Positions 6,502 through 12,945 of a stretch of DNA of 13,952 bases are shown here, piece by piece. This DNA comes from PCC-9228 sp964477525 (lineage in GTDB: Bacteria > Cyanobacteriota > Cyanobacteriia > Cyanobacteriales > PCC-9228): positions 1 to 13,952 of the forward strand of contig CAYZHY010000098.1 in NCBI GenBank assembly GCA_964477525.1, given 5' to 3'. Every line of letters begins with the position of its first letter. Position 1 is the stretch's first letter. The notes beneath the pieces were generated by a model. The model was not told the origin of the DNA. It ran no database searches and saw nothing but the letters and a program-made list of their open reading frames with translations. The position numbers and the translations under genes are program-made.

Positions 6502-7761
6502 TTAGTAGGTTTCTACGTGCCAGCGACCTTCTTTTTTCATCTGCTTCTGATACTCAGCCCAGTCGACTCCTTGTTGGGCAGTTACTTCCGACATGCCTTT
6601 ATCAATGCCATCTTCCATGCCTTTCAAACCGCAGATGTAGGTATGGGTATTGGGTTTTTGAATCAATTCCCAAAGTTCCTGCGCATGTTCGATAATGCGG
6701 TGTTGGATGTACATTTTGCCGCCTTCTTTGTTTTTCTGTTCGCGGCTGATGGCATAGGTCAAGCGGAAGTTATCGGGATACTGCTGCTGCACCTCTTCCA
6801 GCTCTTCCTTATACAGGATATTTTCGGTATAGGGAATGCCGAAGAACAGCCAAGCCAATCCTTTGAAGTTGTAATTTTCATGATGTTCTTTGAACATCCG
6901 TTCTAGATAGGCTCGGAAAGGAGCAATCCCGGTACCGGTAGCTATCATAATAATGTTGGCATGTTCGTCATCGGGGAGCAGCATATTTTTGCCCACAGGA
7001 CCGGTGATTTTGACATCAGCACCAGTTTCCAGGTTGCACAGGTAGGAAGAGCAAACCCCGTAGACGGTTTCGCCGGTTTCCGGATGTTTGTATTCTAACT
7101 GGCGTACGCAAAGAGATACGGTTTTGTCATCTTTGGTGTCGCCGTGGCGGGTAGAAGCAATGGAATACAAACGGAGTTTGTGGGGTTTCCCTTTGTCATC
7201 AGTTCCAGGGGGGATAATACCGATACTTTGCCCCTCTAAGTACCTCAGATCGCTATTAGAAATGTCAAATACTAGGTGGCGTACCGTTCCCGATCCACCT
7301 TCTTTCACTAGCTCTTCATTACGAATGCATTTGCCGAGAAGAGGTTGTTTTGGCTTGTAGATATTTGTGGGAACGTCACTTTTGGCACCCTGTTTTTTGG
7401 CTTGGGTTTTCTTTTGCCTGCGACCTCCTTGAGAAGACTGAGCTTGGCTTCCTTGAGAAGACTGAGCTTGGCTTCCTTGAGAAGACTGGGCTTGGCTGGC
7501 AGCTTGAGAATTTCCGTTCCCTTGAACGCCGTTGGCCATGGGTTGGATGCTAACGATTTTACCTCCCATGCGGGTAATCCGGCGCATTTCTTCATTCATT
7601 CGGTTGTAAGGAACCGTAATAAACGTGCTGCCACTACGACGGATGGGATAGTTGGTTCGATCGGTTTCTGGATTTTGGCGCAGCCCTACGACTTCGTATA
7701 TAAAACAGCGACTACCGTATTCTGTGTTCCCAGTAACATTTACTGGACCTTGCATATACAT
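6502..7761 (-). CDS. petH: Ferredoxin-NADP+ reductase with phycobilisome-linker domain
   Basis: A 419-residue FNR that passes electrons from ferredoxin to NADP+ at the end of photosynthetic electron flow. The CpcD-like domain (about 13-74, GSRCFIYEVVGLRQN through MGGKIVSIQP) anchors the enzyme to phycobilisome rods. A low-complexity Gln/Ser linker follows (about 80-112), containing three tandem SQAQSSQG-type repeats, then a basic segment (RRQKKTQAKKQGAK). The catalytic part has FAD motifs RLYSIAS (197-203) and GVCSSYL (235-241), NADP motifs GTGIAPFRAYLE (276-287) and ICGLKGMEDGI (377-387), and the usual C-terminus WHVETY. AGGAGG lies 12 nt upstream of the ATG. M75 (codon at 7537-7539) sits between the linker domain and the repeats and could start the short, non-phycobilisome isoform known from other cyanobacteria; that is inference. 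Confidence 0.96.
   Translation of the reverse strand: MYMQGPVNVTGNTEYGSRCFIYEVVGLRQNPETDRTNYPIRRSGSTFITVPYNRMNEEMRRITRMGGKIVSIQPMANGVQGNGNSQAASQAQSSQGSQAQSSQGSQAQSSQGGRRQKKTQAKKQGAKSDVPTNIYKPKQPLLGKCIRNEELVKEGGSGTVRHLVFDISNSDLRYLEGQSIGIIPPGTDDKGKPHKLRLYSIASTRHGDTKDDKTVSLCVRQLEYKHPETGETVYGVCSSYLCNLETGADVKITGPVGKNMLLPDDEHANIIMIATGTGIAPFRAYLERMFKEHHENYNFKGLAWLFFGIPYTENILYKEELEEVQQQYPDNFRLTYAISREQKNKEGGKMYIQHRIIEHAQELWELIQKPNTHTYICGLKGMEDGIDKGMSEVTAQQGVDWAEYQKQMKKEGRWHVETY
7427..7498 (-). repeat. Three tandem 24-bp repeats inside petH
   Basis: Units at 7427-7450, 7451-7474 and 7475-7498, each beginning CCTTGAGAAGACTG on the plus strand. The first two are identical; the third differs at two bases. 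Being in frame (24 = 8 codons), they encode a repeated Ser/Gln octapeptide in the flexible linker between the phycobilisome domain and the FNR catalytic core. Near-identity at the DNA level suggests recent expansion by slippage and likely length variation between strains. Confidence 0.95.
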
Positions 7762-7940
7762 CGGTGTCGAAAACCTCCTGTTATGAATGCTTTTTAGCTA
7801 TTGCAAGCACAATTTGGCGCTCGAGTTTCAAGATAGCGAGCGTTTTCAATTTCGTTAAATGGAACCCAAGATAGGACGAGAGACTGAAAAACAGTCCTTC
7901 GTTGGGAAAGGGTCGGCGAAACTGCACGCGATGGGGTCGA

Positions 7941-7972
7941 AGTATAGAATCCAAAAGCCATACCAAGGTATG
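7941..7972 (-). promoter_or_regulatory. Candidate petH promoter: TATACT box with adjoining palindrome
   Basis: On the minus strand a -10-like TATACT (complement of 7941-7946) has no good -35 box. The perfect palindrome CATACC-AA-GGTATG (7959-7972) sits with its centre about 22 bp upstream, where a regulator could cover the -35 position. This would give a leader of roughly 170 nt before petH. Long petH leaders and regulated petH promoters are known in other cyanobacteria, but the identity of any regulator here is not readable from the sequence. Confidence 0.3.
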
Positions 7973-8071
7973 AATTTTCGTAACTTTCCAGATGCAGTTT
8001 TGACCAACTAGCACTCGCAAGAGGTTTGCTGCGGTCAAGATTTCCCCGGAAAGCTACTCAGAAATTTCCTC

Positions 8072-8251
8072 CTACAAGATCCGACCCCTCGCTTCGTTGC
8101 CACCCATATCCGCCAATAGCGGAACCACTTTCGTTATTTTAACCGGATGGCGGTCCAACTCGCTTGTTCGTTTTCGCAAACAGACCCAACGACCAAGGAA
8201 CTTTTCGGTGGGAAGCTCCTTGACTTTGATTGCTGTTTTCAAGCGTGCCAT
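8072..8251 (-). CDS. Small basic protein, 59 residues, unknown function
   Basis: An ATG-to-TAG frame in the petH-prk spacer, on the petH strand. It has a good ribosome binding site (AAAAGG, 5 nt before the ATG at 8251). The product begins MARLKTAIKVKELPTEKFLG, continues with RWVCLRKRTSELDRHPVKIT and ends KVVPLLADMGGNEARGRIL. It has 14 Lys/Arg against 6 Asp/Glu, one Cys, no signal peptide and no membrane segment, so it is probably a soluble, possibly nucleic-acid-binding protein; that role is inference from charge only. Codon choice resembles the neighbouring genes. I do not recognise the family. It lies about 310 nt upstream of petH with no terminator visible, so co-transcription is possible. 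It could also be a remnant of a longer gene, but the start signal argues for a complete small gene. Confidence 0.55.
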   Translation of the reverse strand: MARLKTAIKVKELPTEKFLGRWVCLRKRTSELDRHPVKITKVVPLLADMGGNEARGRIL

Positions 8252-8501
8252 GCCATCCTTTTACTTAGCGTAACATTTCGTGGAAATGCCTCATGACTGT
8301 TTGGCTAAGAGTTTAGAATATTAATGGAAGAATGGGGAAAATAAGAAAATATAGTATTTTTGTTGATATAATGCAAATTTTCTGTATAGAACTCCCTAAG
8401 AAACTTCCAGAGCTTTCCATGTTTACTTTTAACTTAAAAATCGATCGAGTCATTTCGTTATATTATCTTTGCCATCCCCCATACCTCCACACCCATATTC
8501 G

Positions 8502-8515
8502 GTACGCTTCCATAC
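8502..8515. promoter_or_regulatory. NtcA-type palindrome GTA-N8-TAC (site 1)
   Basis: GTACGCTTCCATAC matches the consensus GTA-N8-TAC of NtcA, the global nitrogen regulator of cyanobacteria, and extends to GGTA...TACC. No TAN3T box lies at the usual distance (about 22 bp) on either side, so activation by the standard arrangement is not supported. A 6-base consensus occurs by chance about once per 4 kb, so this is only a candidate. Confidence 0.35.
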
Positions 8516-8575
8516 CGCGATCCCAAAGTCAACTTGTGAAAAATACCGGGTTCTGGTAAAATTTCTGAAAACAAG

Positions 8576-8589
8576 GTAGTATAAATTAC
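8576..8589. promoter_or_regulatory. NtcA-type palindrome GTA-N8-TAC (site 2)
   Basis: GTAGTATAAATTAC is a second perfect GTA-N8-TAC match, with an AT-rich centre as preferred by NtcA. Its centre is 74 bp from that of site 1, close to seven helical turns, so two dimers would sit on the same face of the DNA. It lies about 390 bp upstream of prk and 815 bp upstream of petH. Target gene and function are unproven. Confidence 0.4.
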
Positions 8590-8894
8590 TTAATAATACG
8601 GCCATCGCTTGCTACCGACCGCAGCGATCGCTAAGATATCTCCTTGAAATTGGTTTTGCGATACGTCCGGACTGGGCAGTGTCATAAACTAGCCGAAGGA
8701 CGAAACCATACTCGCCGAGGGCAATGTTTTCCCAAGATGGGTTTGCCTCATCTAAAACACCCCAAAAAGCGAAAATCTCCCAAATCCCAAATTACAGTTA
8801 GGATTTGTCAACTTTCTGGTTGTTAGCTGGTGAACAAACTTCGAGTAGGGAAAGAGGTTATCGACATTTCCTACCGATCGTATAAATCCAGTTC

Positions 8895-8936
8895 GAGCCA
8901 GCAACACGGTCTGGGAGAAACCGATCTAGCTGGCTC
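8895..8936 (+). repeat. Stem-loop in the prk upstream/leader region
   Basis: GAGCCAGC (8895-8902) pairs perfectly with GCTGGCTC (8929-8936), and inside it CGGT (8907-8910) pairs with ACCG (8920-8923) around a 9-nt loop. It ends 42 nt before the prk start codon and lacks a T-run. It could be a leader RNA structure affecting prk translation or stability, or a protein-binding palindrome. No known riboswitch was recognised. Confidence 0.45.
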
Positions 8937-8978
8937 CAAATTTTGTAAAAACCATACTTTATTGTAAGAGGTCTCTCT

Positions 8979-9989
8979 ATGAGAAATCAGCCGGATCGCG
9001 TGGTATTAATTGGCGTAGCTGGAGATTCTGGATGCGGCAAATCAACCTTCCTGAAAAGGTTAGCCGACCTGTTCGGTAAAGAATTCATGACCGTCATCTG
9101 CTTGGATGACTACCACAGCATGGACCGCAAACAGCGCAAAGAAGCCAAAGTGACCGCGCTTAACCCGAAAGCGAACGACTTTGATTTGATGTACGAGCAA
9201 CTCAAAGCTCTGAAAAACGGTCAAGCCATCGATAAACCCATTTACAACCACGAAACCGGCAATATTGACCCACCGGAGAGGATCGAACCCAACCACGTGG
9301 TAGTCATCGAAGGATTGCACCCCATGTACGACGAACGGGTTCGTTCCTTGCTTGACTTCAGCGTTTACCTGGATATCAGCGATGAAGTCAAAATCGCTTG
9401 GAAATTACAACGGGATATGGCAGAAAGGGGTTACACTTACGATGACGTGTTGGCTTCCATTGAAGCTCGTCGTCCCGATTTTGAGGCATACATCGAACCG
9501 CAAAAACAACATGCCGATGTCACCATCGAGGTATTGCCTACCAACTTAATTCCCGACGATAAGGAACGTAAGATTTTGCGGGTACGCATGATCCAACGGT
9601 ATGGCAAAGAAAACTTGGATCCCGTCTACCTGTTTGACGAAGGATCCACCATCCATTGGATTCCCTGCGGTCGCAAGTTGACCTGTTCCTATCCCGGAAT
9701 TCGGATGTACTACGGTCCGGATAGCTACTACGGTCACGAAGTCTCCATTCTCGAGGTCGATGGTCAGTTTGAAAAACTAGAAGAACTGATTTACGTTGAA
9801 GGACACTTAAGCAATACTTCTACCAAGTACTACGGCGAATTAACCCACCTGTTGCTGCAACACCAAGAATATCCCGGATCCAACAACGGAACCGGATTGT
9901 TCCAACTTTTGGTGGGACTGCAAATGCGTTCTATGTACGAATCGCTGACTTCCAAGCAAGCCAAAGTAGCTGCTACTTCCCAAGCTTAA
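8979..9989 (+). CDS. prk: Phosphoribulokinase
   Basis: A 336-residue enzyme of the plant/cyanobacterial class that phosphorylates ribulose 5-phosphate to RuBP with ATP in the Calvin cycle. The P-loop GDSGCGKST (15-23) contains C19, and C41 lies in VICLDDYHSMDRKQRK. These are the regulatory cysteine pair that thioredoxin reduces and that is locked by CP12/GAPDH in the dark. A second pair, C230 and C236 (PCGRKLTC), matches the C-terminal redox pair of the family. The substrate-side block VIEGLHPMYDERVR (109-122) is also typical. The start is clear: AGAGG lies 7 nt upstream of the ATG. The gene stands alone on its strand, divergent from petH across a 1.2 kb spacer, and ends at a strong terminator shared with hisS. 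Confidence 0.97.
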   Translation: MRNQPDRVVLIGVAGDSGCGKSTFLKRLADLFGKEFMTVICLDDYHSMDRKQRKEAKVTALNPKANDFDLMYEQLKALKNGQAIDKPIYNHETGNIDPPERIEPNHVVVIEGLHPMYDERVRSLLDFSVYLDISDEVKIAWKLQRDMAERGYTYDDVLASIEARRPDFEAYIEPQKQHADVTIEVLPTNLIPDDKERKILRVRMIQRYGKENLDPVYLFDEGSTIHWIPCGRKLTCSYPGIRMYYGPDSYYGHEVSILEVDGQFEKLEELIYVEGHLSNTSTKYYGELTHLLLQHQEYPGSNNGTGLFQLLVGLQMRSMYESLTSKQAKVAATSQA

Positions 9990-9997
9990 TGGCAAGT

Positions 9998-10015
9998 TTC
10001 GCTCTAAAAAGCGAA
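9998..10015 (+). repeat. Small stem-loop after prk
   Basis: TTCGCT (9998-10003) pairs with AGCGAA (10010-10015) around a 6-nt loop, 8 nt after the prk stop codon. It has no U-tract. It probably protects the prk mRNA 3' end together with the stronger terminator just downstream. Confidence 0.4.
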
Positions 10016-10039
10016 GGTTCGTAGCAAAGCAAAAAATCC

Positions 10040-10067
10040 AAGCGAGGGATGGGGCCATCTCTCGCTT
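10040..10067. terminator. Strong bidirectional terminator between prk and hisS
   Basis: AAGCGAGGGATGG (10040-10052) pairs with CCATCTCTCGCTT (10055-10067) along 13 positions with one G-T wobble; the innermost pairs will open to form the loop. TTATTTTGG follows on the plus strand, and on the minus strand the hairpin is followed by TTGGATTTTTTG. It therefore suits both prk (ending 9989) and the convergent hisS (ending 10087). Confidence 0.85.
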
Positions 10068-10086
10068 TTATTTTGGAAAGGAATTT

Positions 10087-11493
10087 TTAGGAAGAAGTTT
10101 GTAACTTTTGCAGTACAATTTGCGACAACTCGTCTAGAGAAACGTCTACCTGTTCGCCAGAGGTTAAATCTTTTAAGCCGCATCGGCGATTGGCAGCTTC
10201 TTCAGAACCAATAACCACGCAAAAAGGAACCTGCAATTTGTTGGCTTGTTGAAATTGTTTTTTAACAGCTCGTTGTTCGAAGTTGGTAATGACTTTTAAC
10301 CCAGCTTGACGCAGTTTTTGCGATATTTCTAAATACAGAGGCATCAAATCTTCCTGCATGTTCAAAACCATGACTTGTGCTGGGGTGGGAGATAAAGGAT
10401 GTAAAATATCGGCGCGAATTAAACGATTGATAAGACGGGTTAAGCCAATGGATATGCCAACACCAGGCATTTGTTCTCCCACAAACATGCCTACTAAATC
10501 ATCGTAGCGACCACCAGAGCAAATGCTGCCTAAATTTTCGTGACCGATTAAAGTGGTTTCGTAAACGGTTCCTGTATAATAATCCAATCCCCGCGCGATC
10601 GCTAGGTCAATACAAAAACGTTCTTCAGAAACCCCCAAACTACGCACGCCTTTGACCACAGTTTGTAGTTCTTCAATTCCAGTTTTTAGAACTTCTGTAT
10701 TATCTAATTGCGATCGCATGTCTTGCAAAGATTGCAAAACTTCATCCGGAGAACCATCAATTTCCGTAAAATCTATAATTTTATTAATTTGTTCTTCAGA
10801 TAAGTCTAAATCTGCCAGCGCTTCTTTCACTTTTTCTCGGCCAATTTTTTCCGCTGCGTCAATAATTCGCACGCACTCGGTAATTTTTTCTTCAGCAACA
10901 CCAATGGCAGCAAAAAATCCAGTTAAAACTTTGCGATTGTTAATGTGGATCTTAAACTCGCCAATATTAATAGCACTAAAAATTTCGGCAATAATGGCTG
11001 GCACTTGCGCGTCGTATAGCAGACTTAATTTTCCCCTACCTACCACATCAATATCGCACTGGCGAAACTGGCGGTATCTACCATCTTTTGCACGTTCCCC
11101 ACGAAAAACAGTATCCATTTGATAGCGTGCAAAAGGAAAGCTCAGTTCGTTAAGATGGCGAGCAATATAAGCAGCTAGCGGCACCGTTTGGTCGAATTTC
11201 AATCCCCTCGCTTCGGAAGAACGATCGCTATCGTCTCCAGCTTGTTCTTTTTCCACTTGACGTGCTGGCGGCAATACGGGATGCAGGCTATAAATAATAT
11301 TATCACCCTGATTCCCTTTAGCTTGCAGGACATCCAAACGCTCTACCGCAGGTGTTTCAATGGGAGTGAATCCATAACGTTCAAAAACTTGGCGAATGGT
11401 ATCGGTTAGATACATTTCCAGGCGTTTCTCTTGGGGGAGAAATTCTGGAAAACCACTAGGACAGGAAATATTAATTTTGTCAGTTTTGCCCAT
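10087..11493 (-). CDS. hisS: Histidyl-tRNA synthetase
   Basis: A 468-residue class II synthetase that charges tRNA-His. The N-terminus has the family opening SGFPEFLPQEKRLE (13-26) and RYGFTPIETPAVE (39-51). FDQTVPLAAYIARH (100-113) matches the T-P-L/R block. Motif 2 is at 130-152 (FRGERAKDGRYRQF, QCDIDVVG). The histidine-specific motif RGLDYYTGTVYE is at 301-312, CSGGRYDDLVG at 325-335 and motif 3, GVGISIGLTRL, at 344-354. The C-terminal anticodon-binding domain spans about 372-465. It is about 40 residues longer than the E. coli enzyme and carries an acidic, Ser-rich insertion around 76-96. The wording of the motifs is closer to the long bacterial type of HisRS than to the more usual cyanobacterial protein opening with an IRGTRDILP-like sequence; this is from memory and not tested. 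No Shine-Dalgarno is obvious before the ATG. Confidence 0.94.
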   Translation of the reverse strand: MGKTDKINISCPSGFPEFLPQEKRLEMYLTDTIRQVFERYGFTPIETPAVERLDVLQAKGNQGDNIIYSLHPVLPPARQVEKEQAGDDSDRSSEARGLKFDQTVPLAAYIARHLNELSFPFARYQMDTVFRGERAKDGRYRQFRQCDIDVVGRGKLSLLYDAQVPAIIAEIFSAINIGEFKIHINNRKVLTGFFAAIGVAEEKITECVRIIDAAEKIGREKVKEALADLDLSEEQINKIIDFTEIDGSPDEVLQSLQDMRSQLDNTEVLKTGIEELQTVVKGVRSLGVSEERFCIDLAIARGLDYYTGTVYETTLIGHENLGSICSGGRYDDLVGMFVGEQMPGVGISIGLTRLINRLIRADILHPLSPTPAQVMVLNMQEDLMPLYLEISQKLRQAGLKVITNFEQRAVKKQFQQANKLQVPFCVVIGSEEAANRRCGLKDLTSGEQVDVSLDELSQIVLQKLQTSS

Positions 11494-11820
11494 AGTCTTT
11501 TTTAATAGGAATCAGTCGTACAATGGCTTTTATTGGTTTTAAAGAAATAAACTGCAAGGCTATTCGATCGCAGGTAATGCCGATCGAGAAAATACTGGAA
11601 AATCAATGAGAAATTGTGTTTCCGAAATGTTTTCAGGTAGCTAGAGAAGTTTTGGTAAGCCAGCCAGTAGGAAAGATGGTTGTTCCTTATCCAGCTAACA
11701 CATCAATTTGAATTGCTTAGACTGACTTCGTTGTCATTTTGAGGGCGGCTTTAGCGTTTTTACTAAGACCATCTTAGCACAAGCGATCGCTTCCATAAAT
11801 TGCTGCCATCAAAAGAGCTG
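11494..11820. other. Intergenic spacer upstream of hisS
   Basis: No supportable gene or RNA was found here. On the minus strand TTGCAG, 17 nt, then AATAAA lies about 20-50 nt upstream of the hisS start and could be its promoter, with only modest match to consensus. A HIP1 octamer lies at 11783-11790. A 28-codon plus-strand frame from 11523 has no support beyond an ATG. Confidence 0.45.
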
Positions 11821-11871
11821 GCATCTGGGCTGTTTGCATTTGTCTATCTTTGAAGATGCCAACCCAGATGC
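11821..11871 (-). repeat. Stem-loop downstream of egtD (distal)
   Basis: GCATCTGGG (11821-11829) pairs perfectly with CCCAGATGC (11863-11871) around a 33-nt loop, and GCATTT with GAAGATGC-type bases can pair inside. On the minus strand the stem is followed shortly by CTCTTTTG, a short U-rich stretch, so it may act with the proximal hairpin as the egtD terminator. Confidence 0.5.
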
Positions 11872-11895
11872 TGGTTTTCAACCGCACAAAACCAG
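11871..11895 (-). terminator. Stem-loop immediately after the egtD stop codon (proximal)
   Basis: CTGGTTTT (11871-11878) pairs perfectly with AAAACCAG (11888-11895) around a 9-nt loop, starting 4 nt after the egtD stop codon on the minus strand. Read on that strand the stem closes with an A-rich arm and lacks a long U-tract, so termination is probable only together with the distal stem-loop, with which it shares a single base at 11871. Confidence 0.5.
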
Positions 11896-11899
11896 AAAA

Positions 11900-12853
11900 C
11901 TAAGGAACACTTAAATAGTACAAACTAAATAATTGTTCCGAATCCATCCAAACTTGGGTAGGAAGAAAACCAGCTTTTTGGGCTAGTTCTTGAAATTCTT
12001 CCTGACTGTATTTATAAGAGCTTTCCGTGTGAATGGTTTCCCCTTCAGCAAAAGAAAACTCGCGATCGCCAATTTGCACTTTCTGGTCTTTCAAACTTTT
12101 CAAATGCATTTCAATTCTACCGAATTCCGGGTTGTAAAATGCATAATGCTTGAAAGAATTCAAATCGAAATTTCCTTGCAGTTCTCGATTGATTCTCTCC
12201 AACAAATTTAAATTAAAAGCTGCTGTTACCCCTTCAGAATCGTTATAAGCAGCTTCCAGACGTTTGGGATCTTTCTTTAAATCCGCTCCTACCAACATCG
12301 CATCTCCCGATGTTAGTTTTTGACAAGCCTTTTGCAACAGATTAACGGCTGACGCAGGTTCTAAATTGCCAATAGTACTGCCAGGAAAGAAAATAAATCG
12401 TTTTCTAGCTTGCGTGGCAGGCAAAGAAAAATCTTGCGTGTAATCAGCACAAACAGCGACAATATCCAAATTTGGATAGCTTTGAGCCAAATCTTCCGTT
12501 GCCTGTATCATGTGTTCTTTAGAAATATCAATCGGCATATACGCCGCTGGTTTGGTAAAAGCATCGAGCAAAATCCGTACTTTGGAACTGTTACCACTAC
12601 CATATTCAATTAAAAGAGCATTTTCCCCGACCAACTGTGCAATATCGCTGCTGTATTGCTGCAGCAGGCTGACCTCTGTGCGTGTGGGATAGTATTCTTC
12701 TACTTCGCAAATGCGATCGAACAGTTCCGACCCACGCTTATCATAAAAAAATTTTGGGGCGATTCCTTTTTGCGGCTGCGACAAACCGCGAATCACCTCA
12801 TCGTGGAAATTGGCTAATTTTGGTTGAAAATCGTAAAAATTCAACTTCTCCAT
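11900..12853 (-). CDS. egtD: L-histidine N-alpha-methyltransferase (EgtD family)
   Basis: A 317-residue SAM-dependent methyltransferase of the EgtD family, which trimethylates histidine to hercynine, the first step to the thiol antioxidant ergothioneine. The family opening KFFYDKRGSELFDRICEVEE (34-53) is followed by YYPTRTE (54-60). The SAM-binding motif LIEYGSGNSSK is at 81-91, FFPGSTIGNLEP at 155-166, the substrate-side AYNDSEGVTAAFN at 202-214, and IHTESSYKYS at 274-283, whose Glu and second Ser correspond to residues that hold the histidine amine and imidazole. The length is typical. The partner EgtB is not in this window, so ergothioneine production is inferred. The gene is 92 nt downstream of the J-domain gene on the same strand. 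No Shine-Dalgarno is visible; a GC-rich stem-loop lies in the leader. Confidence 0.9.
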   Translation of the reverse strand: MEKLNFYDFQPKLANFHDEVIRGLSQPQKGIAPKFFYDKRGSELFDRICEVEEYYPTRTEVSLLQQYSSDIAQLVGENALLIEYGSGNSSKVRILLDAFTKPAAYMPIDISKEHMIQATEDLAQSYPNLDIVAVCADYTQDFSLPATQARKRFIFFPGSTIGNLEPASAVNLLQKACQKLTSGDAMLVGADLKKDPKRLEAAYNDSEGVTAAFNLNLLERINRELQGNFDLNSFKHYAFYNPEFGRIEMHLKSLKDQKVQIGDREFSFAEGETIHTESSYKYSQEEFQELAQKAGFLPTQVWMDSEQLFSLYYLSVP

Positions 12854-12864
12854 GTGAAATCGGG

Positions 12865-12901
12865 TAGAAGAAACCCCCGCTCCCTATAACGGCGGCTTCT
12901 A
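12865..12901 (-). repeat. GC-rich stem-loop in the egtD leader
   Basis: TAGAAG (12865-12870) pairs with CTTCTA (12896-12901), and directly inside CCGC (12877-12880) pairs with GCGG (12892-12895), leaving a 6-nt bulge on one side. The structure ends 11 nt before the egtD start codon on the minus strand, where a ribosome would bind. It could modulate egtD translation or terminate transcription from the J-domain gene; there is no U-tract, so the former is somewhat more likely. Confidence 0.4.
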
Positions 12902-12945
12902 TGCTACCACGCTGGAAAAAGAGTTGTCTTGGGTTCGGTGGTTAC

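Larger units (their letters stand above)
8252..8978. other. Long regulatory spacer upstream of prk
   Basis: A spacer of about 730 nt with no convincing gene. It contains two NtcA-type palindromes and a stem-loop in the prk leader, listed separately. A TATAAA string at 8881-8886 with TCGACA at 8861-8866 looks promoter-like, but the spacing of 14 bp is too short for confidence. A TTG-started plus-strand frame of 60 codons (8644-8826) reads as low-quality sequence and is not called. Confidence 0.5.

Noticed and set aside
7308..7595. Second minus-strand frame with leucine-rich repeats inside petH
   Set aside because: The repeats are the same 24-bp units read out of frame; petH is clearly the real frame.
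7781..8038. 85-codon minus-strand frame upstream of petH
   Set aside because: It starts at TTG with no ribosome binding site, has an irregular composition and overlaps the candidate petH promoter and leader, so it is probably chance.
8644..8826. 60-codon plus-strand frame upstream of prk
   Set aside because: It starts at TTG, has an unusual Lys/Arg/His/Cys-rich composition, no ribosome binding site and no recognisable domain.
11494..11899. Search for a tRNA or small RNA in the hisS upstream spacer
   Set aside because: No cloverleaf, T-loop GTTCGA-type sequence or CCA-adjacent acceptor stem was found on either strand; only the two hairpins beside egtD are structured.
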